From contig NZ_JACMTR010000002.1 in NCBI RefSeq assembly GCF_014267175.1, forward strand, positions 5,047,501-5,111,500: 64,000 bases of DNA, read 5' to 3'. Each line of letters opens with the position of its first letter. Within the stretch, counting starts at the first letter, position 1. This document shows, one piece after another, positions 58,959-64,000 of this stretch. The stretch comes from Pseudonocardia sp. C8 (GTDB taxonomy: Bacteria; Actinomycetota; Actinomycetes; Mycobacteriales; Pseudonocardiaceae). The translations under genes and the position numbers were made by a program. Below the pieces are notes generated by a model. That model had not been told where the DNA came from, did no database searches, and saw nothing but the letters and a program-made list of their open reading frames with translations.

Positions 58959-59798
58959 CTACCCGATCTCGGTGACCAGGATCCGCGCCGAGCGCCGCTG
59001 CTGCACGCTCACCAGCTGATCGACGCCCTCGAACTCGTTGCAGAGCAGGAACAGGTGCCGGCCCTCCGGGCCGCCCACGGCGCACGAGAAGCAGGGCAGG
59101 TCGGTCTCGACCCGGTGCGTGATCTCGCCGCCGTCGAGGACGCGCACGCAGGCGCCGGCCGGGGCGTCGGGGTCACCGGTGTGCGCCGCGACGTCCGCGG
59201 TCTGGGTCCAGATCGCCGGCCCGTCGACGCAGATGCCGTCCGGGCCGAGCCCGTCGGCCCAGCTCCGCCGGTTGCCGAGCGTGCCGTCCGGGGCGAGGTC
59301 GAACGCGGTGAGCCGCCCGGCGAACGACTCGGCGACGACCAGGGTGGCGCCGTCGGGGGTGACCACCATCCCGTTCGGGAAGTCGATGTCCCCGGCGACC
59401 TGCACGGCCGTGCCGTCCTCGGCGATCCGGCGGATCCAGCCCGGCTCGGGCGCCCCGCCACCCACGAAGTCGAAGTCGGCGCCGTTGACGAACACGTGCC
59501 CCCGCGGGTCGACGACGAGCTCGTTGCCCCCTTGCGGGTTCCAGGTCCGGTGGCCGCCGGGCTCGTGCACGACGGTCTCCGGCCCGGAGGTGAGCAGGCG
59601 CCCGTCGGGCAGCCAGTCGATCGCCCAGCCCATCTGCGGCGGGCCGGGCGCGACGACCTCGGCGTTGCCGTCCAGGTCGACGGCGACGACCTCGCCGGCA
59701 CCCCAGTGGGCGAACCACAGGCGTCCGTCGTGCCAGCGGGCGGACTCGACCATCGCGAGCCCGGTGAGCAGGGTCCGGGGCGGGGGCAGGTGTTCCAT
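58959..59798 (-). CDS. SMP-30/gluconolactonase/LRE-family beta-propeller protein
   Basis: 279 residues, GAGGAGTG before the ATG. MVESARWHDGRLWFAHWGAGEVVAVDLDG opens the propeller with the metal-binding Glu. GNELVVDPRGHVFVNGADFDF, DFPNGMVVTPDGATLVVAES (N-x-M) and GLGPDGICVDG (D-x-I) carry the usual Asn and Asp ligands of a calcium-dependent lactonase. It probably hydrolyses a sugar or other lactone. It lies 56 bases after the Cys-His-Asn gene on the same strand, and its stop abuts the response regulator stop. Confidence 0.85.
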   Translation of the reverse strand: MEHLPPPRTLLTGLAMVESARWHDGRLWFAHWGAGEVVAVDLDGNAEVVAPGPPQMGWAIDWLPDGRLLTSGPETVVHEPGGHRTWNPQGGNELVVDPRGHVFVNGADFDFVGGGAPEPGWIRRIAEDGTAVQVAGDIDFPNGMVVTPDGATLVVAESFAGRLTAFDLAPDGTLGNRRSWADGLGPDGICVDGPAIWTQTADVAAHTGDPDAPAGACVRVLDGGEITHRVETDLPCFSCAVGGPEGRHLFLLCNEFEGVDQLVSVQQRRSARILVTEIG

Positions 59799-59854
59799 CG
59801 GCACTCCTCGAGGACGGGGTCGTCGCTGTGGTCGACCGTCCGCGAGCGCGGAAC

Positions 59855-61903
59855 TCACCGGACGGGGCCGCTCCCGGTGTCCGGGGTGGAAGGCTCGCGG
59901 GACGCCTGGAGCCCGCCGGCGGGCAGCCGGTCGGCCCCCCAGCTCCGCTCGATGTAGCCGACGATCCGCGCGATGTCCTCGTCCGGCACCCGGTCCGGAT
60001 GTCCCCGCTCGAGCGGGTCGACGTGGAAGATGTAGAGCCGCGACGCGAACTGGTCGAACGGCAGGGACGCCTCGCCGAAGCGCTCCCCGTGGCCCGCCGT
60101 CGAGACGACGACACCGTCGCCCCAGTCCTGCCCGCTGTCGTTGTTGGGGTTGTAGAAGTACACCCGCATCACGTCCTGCGGGTCCGGGGCGACCCGCAGG
60201 ATCGTGATCGCGTGCCAGCCGACGTAGCGGGCGGCGCTGTCGGTGACCGCGATGCCGGCCGGCTGCGGGTGGATCAGGGGCTGCCCCCCGTTGTACGACG
60301 GGTGGTAGCCGGCGTGGAACTGCCGCAGGAAGTCGTCGAGGTCGACCAGGTTCCCGGTCTCGACGTCGACGTCGATGTGGAACCCGCGGGCCGCCCACCA
60401 GCCGTGGAACTCCGGGTTCACCCACCGGTGCGGGTCCCCGGGCCGGCCGGCGCACCGGCGTCCCATCTCGACGTAGATCCGGTCCAGGTGCGGCACGACG
60501 ACGAGCGACACCGGGTCGAGGTCGATCGGCAGCGTCTGCGCGACCCCCGCCGAGGTCTCCTGCGAGGAGATCCGCTGCCCCTCGAAGTGCATGATGATCT
60601 CGTCGTCCCGGGCCGCCCAGACGACCATCTGCAGCAGGTAGTCCGGGTCGTTGTAGGCCCACATCGACAGCGCGCGGGCCGCCTGGCAGGTGGGGTTGTC
60701 GCCCTGCCCGATCCCCAGGGGCTGGCCGAGCATCGCGAGCACGCCGGCCAGCAGCCGGACCTCCGGCCCCGGCTCGTCACCGAACGCCGCCACCAGCCGT
60801 TCCCGGGCCGCGGGTGACAGGTCGAGCGCGATCTGGCGCCACAGCGACGGGACGACCGGCGGTTCGTAGAGGATGCCCCGGTCGAGCAGCAGGGCGAGCC
60901 CGTAGATGCACTGGGCGGTCTGCGGGGTCACCGCCTTCTCGATCAGCCGGTGCACGAGGTCCCGGTAGCGGAGCAGGCAGTTCTTGCCGGTGTCGGAGAG
61001 GCCGAGCGCCTCGGCGACCAGGTAGTCGCTCTCGTGCCGGAGGAACTGCAGCAGCTCCGCGTGGTACGGCGAGACCAGCCCGGTGTCGTGCATCGCCCGG
61101 GCGAACCCGGAGGCCTCGTACTGCAGGCCGCCGGTGTCCATCGCCTCCAGCCGGGTCCGGAACACGTCGAGCCCGGGGTCGTCGCGGCAGGCCTCGGTGG
61201 TCCCGAACAGGGCCGTGATCAGCCGGTCCAGGCCGTGGCCGGACGACAGCTCGACGTCCGGGTCGCCGCGCCACACCGACAGCCGGGTGATCAACGATGT
61301 GACCTGGTCCACCTGGATGGGGCGCTGGCGCAGGATCCGCCAGATCTCCTCGACGAGCTTGTCCCCGACGACGTCGTATCCCACCTCGTCGGCGATGTGT
61401 CGGAACAGGTCCCGGATCAGCTGGGCGGTCCGGCCCTGCCGGGTCCGCTCCGCCTCGGTGGGCGGGGCGAACAGCAGCTCCAGGTTCATCGCCAGCACCT
61501 GGGACAGGAACTGGCGCGCGTCCTCGGCCGAGATCGCCGGGTGCTCGTACTCCCCGAGCGCGACGGCGAGCATCCGCAGCTCGCTCGTCGCCTCCATCAC
61601 GACGGTGTCCGGGTCACCGCTGTGCAGGCCGGGCCCGACGAACGCCGGGACGAGGATGTCCGGGGAGGCCCAGTCCGTCCCGAGGAACAGGCCGGCCTCC
61701 TCCAGCGTCCGGGCCCGGGCCTGGACCGCGGAGGCGCCGCCCGGCTGCAGCAGGACCCGCCGCAGCTGCTCGAGGACCCGCCGCAGCTTCGTCGTCTTGC
61801 CGAAGTCGGCGGTCCGGTCCAGGTCCCGGGTGGCGTCGTCGAGCGAGGCCAGGCGCTTGTCCAGCACCGAGGCGCAACTCGCGGCGTCGGCGGTCGGTTT
61901 CAC
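59855..61903 (-). CDS. unrecognised 682-residue protein with papain-like Cys-His-Asn pattern
   Basis: GTG at 61903 behind GAGGGA; a GTG at 61957 is possible. The N-terminal 380 residues are mostly helical (for example TTKLRRVLEQLRRVLL, EVGYDVVGDKLVEEIWRIL), with no membrane segment or signal peptide. The C-terminal part has GQGDNPTCQAARALSMWAYND (Cys406 at a helix start), GWHAITILRVAP (His564) and VYFYNPNNDSGQDWGDG (Asn585, Asp593). This order and context match a papain/transglutaminase-like fold: a nucleophilic Cys helix, then His and Asn/Asp strands. I know no named family. It lies between an ATP-grasp gene and an SMP-30 gene on one strand. Confidence 0.6.
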   Translation of the reverse strand: MKPTADAASCASVLDKRLASLDDATRDLDRTADFGKTTKLRRVLEQLRRVLLQPGGASAVQARARTLEEAGLFLGTDWASPDILVPAFVGPGLHSGDPDTVVMEATSELRMLAVALGEYEHPAISAEDARQFLSQVLAMNLELLFAPPTEAERTRQGRTAQLIRDLFRHIADEVGYDVVGDKLVEEIWRILRQRPIQVDQVTSLITRLSVWRGDPDVELSSGHGLDRLITALFGTTEACRDDPGLDVFRTRLEAMDTGGLQYEASGFARAMHDTGLVSPYHAELLQFLRHESDYLVAEALGLSDTGKNCLLRYRDLVHRLIEKAVTPQTAQCIYGLALLLDRGILYEPPVVPSLWRQIALDLSPAARERLVAAFGDEPGPEVRLLAGVLAMLGQPLGIGQGDNPTCQAARALSMWAYNDPDYLLQMVVWAARDDEIIMHFEGQRISSQETSAGVAQTLPIDLDPVSLVVVPHLDRIYVEMGRRCAGRPGDPHRWVNPEFHGWWAARGFHIDVDVETGNLVDLDDFLRQFHAGYHPSYNGGQPLIHPQPAGIAVTDSAARYVGWHAITILRVAPDPQDVMRVYFYNPNNDSGQDWGDGVVVSTAGHGERFGEASLPFDQFASRLYIFHVDPLERGHPDRVPDEDIARIVGYIERSWGADRLPAGGLQASREPSTPDTGSGPVR

Positions 61904-61958
61904 AAAGCTTCCCTCGTTCGGGTCTCCGGACGTCCCGTGGTTCCCGCCGGCGGGCACC

Positions 61959-63200
61959 TCAGACGTAGAAGTCGAGTTCTTCCTGCTGCTTGAGCAGGTC
62001 GCGCATGCGGTACGGGTCGTCGCCGAAGAAGTACAGCAGGCCCCAGTGGGTGCCGAACGCGGTCCGCTTCGTGACCGTCTCCTCGAGCGGGGCCGAGAGG
62101 TCGTGCGACTCGTAGTAGTCGTCGTCCTCGGTCTGCTCCGGGATCTCCAGCTTGCTCACGACCCGACGGCGCGGGTACACGCCGAAACAGCCGGCGACCC
62201 CGGTCGCGTCCTCGACCTCGGTCGGGAAGAACGCGTCGATCTCCTCCTCGGTGGTCTTCGGGTCGAAGGCCAGCACGAGGGCCTGGTAGGCGTTGAAGCC
62301 GTACGCCCGCTCGAGCAGCTCGAAGACCTTGAAGCCCGGCGGCCGGTAGGCGACCTCGCCGAAGTACATCTCGCCGTCGGAGGTGACGAAGTACTCCGGG
62401 TGCACGAAACCGAAGTCGATGTCGAACGCCTTGATCAGCTTCTCGATCTGGGCGGTGATCTGCGGCCGGTACCGCTCGAGTTCCGGGGTCGCCGGCACGA
62501 ACACCGAGTACCCGAGCGTGACGTACTCGGAGATGTTGAGGAACTTGATCTTCCCCTTGTGGATCCAGGCCTCGACGGCGAATTCCCACCCGTCGAGGTG
62601 GGACTCCATCAGGACCGGGAACTCCTCGTCCGGGATCGTGTCGACCTCGTCCGGCGTCCGGATGATGCGGTGCCCGAGGCACCCGGCCTTGTCGAACGCC
62701 TTGAGATGGATCGGGTCGTTCGGGTCACCGTCGAGCTTGAGCAGGGTCTGGTTGACGCGCTTGAGGAACCGGATGACGTCGTCCCGGTCGTGGGCCTCCT
62801 CGAAGATCCCCACCCGGATACCGCCGAGCTGGGCCCGGCGCTTCATCAGCGCCTTGTCCCGCAGAAGCATGGCCTGGCCGAAGAGCCGCGGGTTGTCCAT
62901 CAGGACGGAGTTGATGGCGCCGGCCCACTCGACGGTCTCCTCGAACAGCGGGATCGCGACGTCGACACCCATCTCCTGCAGCGTCTCGGCGATCTCCATC
63001 GAGCGGTCGTTGAGCCGCTCGAAGTTCCACGGGACGTACGGGATGCCGTGTTCGGAACAGTATTTCTCGGCCCAGTCCGGCGCGACGACGACGTACCGCC
63101 GATCGAAGCGGTCGAGTGCCTCGACAGCGGGCAGGCTCCAGCCGAGCAGCGCGACGAACCCCTTTTCGGGATCCTTCCGGACCGGTTCCGGTCGAGGCAT
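61959..63200 (-). CDS. ATP-grasp ligase
   Basis: 413 residues from the ATG at 63200 with GGGAGG upstream. GFVALLGWSLPAVEALDRFDRRYVVVAPDW is a pre-ATP-grasp Rossmann start; KALMKRRAQLGG then FPVLMESHLDGWEFAVEAWIHKGKIKF (ATP-binding strands), and FGFVHPEYFVTSDGEMYFGEVAYRPPGF with the metal-binding Glu residues. It resembles the carboxylate-amine ligases that make amide or peptide bonds via acyl phosphates. The substrate is unknown. It is the first gene of a probable operon; the next gene starts 56 bases on. Confidence 0.85.
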   Translation of the reverse strand: MPRPEPVRKDPEKGFVALLGWSLPAVEALDRFDRRYVVVAPDWAEKYCSEHGIPYVPWNFERLNDRSMEIAETLQEMGVDVAIPLFEETVEWAGAINSVLMDNPRLFGQAMLLRDKALMKRRAQLGGIRVGIFEEAHDRDDVIRFLKRVNQTLLKLDGDPNDPIHLKAFDKAGCLGHRIIRTPDEVDTIPDEEFPVLMESHLDGWEFAVEAWIHKGKIKFLNISEYVTLGYSVFVPATPELERYRPQITAQIEKLIKAFDIDFGFVHPEYFVTSDGEMYFGEVAYRPPGFKVFELLERAYGFNAYQALVLAFDPKTTEEEIDAFFPTEVEDATGVAGCFGVYPRRRVVSKLEIPEQTEDDDYYESHDLSAPLEETVTKRTAFGTHWGLLYFFGDDPYRMRDLLKQQEELDFYV

Positions 63201-63276
63201 ACAGTAATTCCTCCCACGACGGTGCATTCACATTCGAATTCGGGCTCCGCGCCGACCCTACCTCGAATGGTGCCCG

Positions 63277-64000
63277 TCAGGCCTGCCCGGCGTGCTCCTC
63301 GGCGTAGGCGACGAGCCGCCGCAGCCGCCCGGCGACCGCGTCCTTGGACAGCGGTGGGTCCGCGAGCAGCCCCAGCCGGGACAGCGAGAGCGTCGTGTGC
63401 TCGACCCGCAGCATCCCGGCGGCACGCAGGTGCTCGGGCGCCTCCGGGCCCAGCACGTCGAGCGCCCACCGGACCCGGGCGGTCGTCCGGTCGGCCGCCT
63501 CGGCGGCCCGCCGGGAGTTGACCGACTCCAGGGTGGCGCTCGGCGCCGCCCGCGGTGCCGCCGTGCCCCCGCAGCGGCGCAGCGCGTCGGCGACGCCCGA
63601 GGCACCGGTCGCGCGCAGCAGCGTGTCCATGCTGTCCGGGTCCCGGACGAGCACCCGGTGCTCGGTCGCCGTCTCCTGGGCGGCCGCCAGCACCCCGAGC
63701 CCGCGGGCGGCTCCGACGAGCGCGAGGACGACCGCGGGCCCCGGACAGGGCACCTGGATCCGAACCCGCCCGGACGGGCGGACGATCCGGCCGCGGGCCA
63801 GCAGCGCACCGCGCCAGACCCCGGCGGCGACCGCCGCGCCACCCCCCACCACCGCCGGGGGCAGGCCGAGCACGGGCCGGCCGAGCCGGTCGACGAGCCC
63901 GGTCGCCCGTGCCAGGTCGGTGCCGTTGGCCGTCATGCGGAGCAGGTAGCGCAGCGGGCGGCCGTTCACGGCGACGACCTCGGCCCGGACCGGCATGCGG
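63277..64000 (-). CDS. whiA: DNA-binding protein WhiA, 5' end cut by the window edge
   Basis: About 241 residues are visible; WhiA is usually about 325, so some 85 N-terminal residues are missing. LRYLLRMTANGTDLARATGLVDRLGRPVLGLPP and CPGPAVVLALVGAARGLGVLAAA belong to the LAGLIDADG-like domain; the C-terminal helix-turn-helix is AAGMLRVEHTTLSLSRLGLLADPPLSKDAVAGRLRRLVAYAEEH. WhiA works with WhiB to start sporulation septation in Streptomyces and is universal in actinobacteria. The usual downstream neighbour gap is replaced here by the ATP-grasp cluster. Confidence 0.92.
   Translation of the reverse strand, partial: RMPVRAEVVAVNGRPLRYLLRMTANGTDLARATGLVDRLGRPVLGLPPAVVGGGAAVAAGVWRGALLARGRIVRPSGRVRIQVPCPGPAVVLALVGAARGLGVLAAAQETATEHRVLVRDPDSMDTLLRATGASGVADALRRCGGTAAPRAAPSATLESVNSRRAAEAADRTTARVRWALDVLGPEAPEHLRAAGMLRVEHTTLSLSRLGLLADPPLSKDAVAGRLRRLVAYAEEHAGQA

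Overview
This is chromosomal DNA of a very GC-rich actinobacterium. Codon use, frequent GTG starts, 4-bp stop/start overlaps, the 6C RNA, WhiA, and the Ssd-TadABC-helicase-topA gene order all point to the Pseudonocardiaceae, and Pseudonocardia is my best guess (inferred from gene content, not from a marker gene).

Layout. 1-7.4 kb: a VOC-family gene cut by the window edge and a divergent CGNR protein, then housekeeping genes on the minus strand (aminotransferase, purD, epoxide hydrolase, a holin-like membrane protein, arfB, acs). 7.7-16.2 kb: a degenerate Fic-like protein, a likely resistance operon (MFS exporter, rifampicin-phosphotransferase-like enzyme, TetR), two decayed ISL3-type insertion sequences around a DinB gene, and a HAD phosphatase. 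16.2-25 kb: the conserved actinobacterial 'helicase/secretion neighbourhood'. It holds a 6C small RNA, three DnaA-box-like 9-mers, ssd (CpaE-like), tadA, tadB, tadC, a Flp-like pilin, two TadE-like proteins and a convergent DECH helicase. 25-34.5 kb: hppA, two paralogous lipoproteins, a hypothetical gene behind a LexA-like box, topA, a YqeY protein, a metallophosphoesterase and tRNA-Pro(CGG).

34.56-47.14 kb is an integrated AICE (actinomycete integrative and conjugative element), bounded by a 46-bp direct repeat of the tRNA-Pro 3' end. It has the standard set: tyrosine integrase, excisionase, HUH-type Rep, FtsK-like DNA translocase, small accessory genes, and a GntR/KorSA-type repressor with two operator palindromes. 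Its cargo next to attR is a 2'-5' RNA-ligase-like protein, a lower-GC single-gene ABC-ATPase/TOPRIM protein (OLD- or PARIS-like, a probable defence gene) and a methyltransferase.

47.3-59.8 kb is accessory metabolism in small regulator-linked units: a PNPOx-like protein, a three-gene membrane operon, a TetR/NTF2-like divergent pair, a TetR-DinB-P450 operon facing a diiron-type metallo-beta-lactamase-fold protein, a cupin/TetR divergent pair, MmcQ, and a DUF6223 membrane protein divergent from a histidine kinase/response regulator pair. 58.9-63.2 kb is a minus-strand cluster with an ATP-grasp ligase, an unrecognised 682-residue protein carrying a Cys-His-Asn pattern, and an SMP-30-like protein. 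This is the least explained cluster in the window. The window ends inside whiA.

The likeliest novel systems are the ATP-grasp/Cys-His-Asn/SMP-30 cluster and the fused ATPase-TOPRIM cargo gene. The regulatory DNA also repays reading: a DnaA-box cluster before the Tad operon, a LexA-like box, integrase arm sites, and several palindromes between divergent genes.
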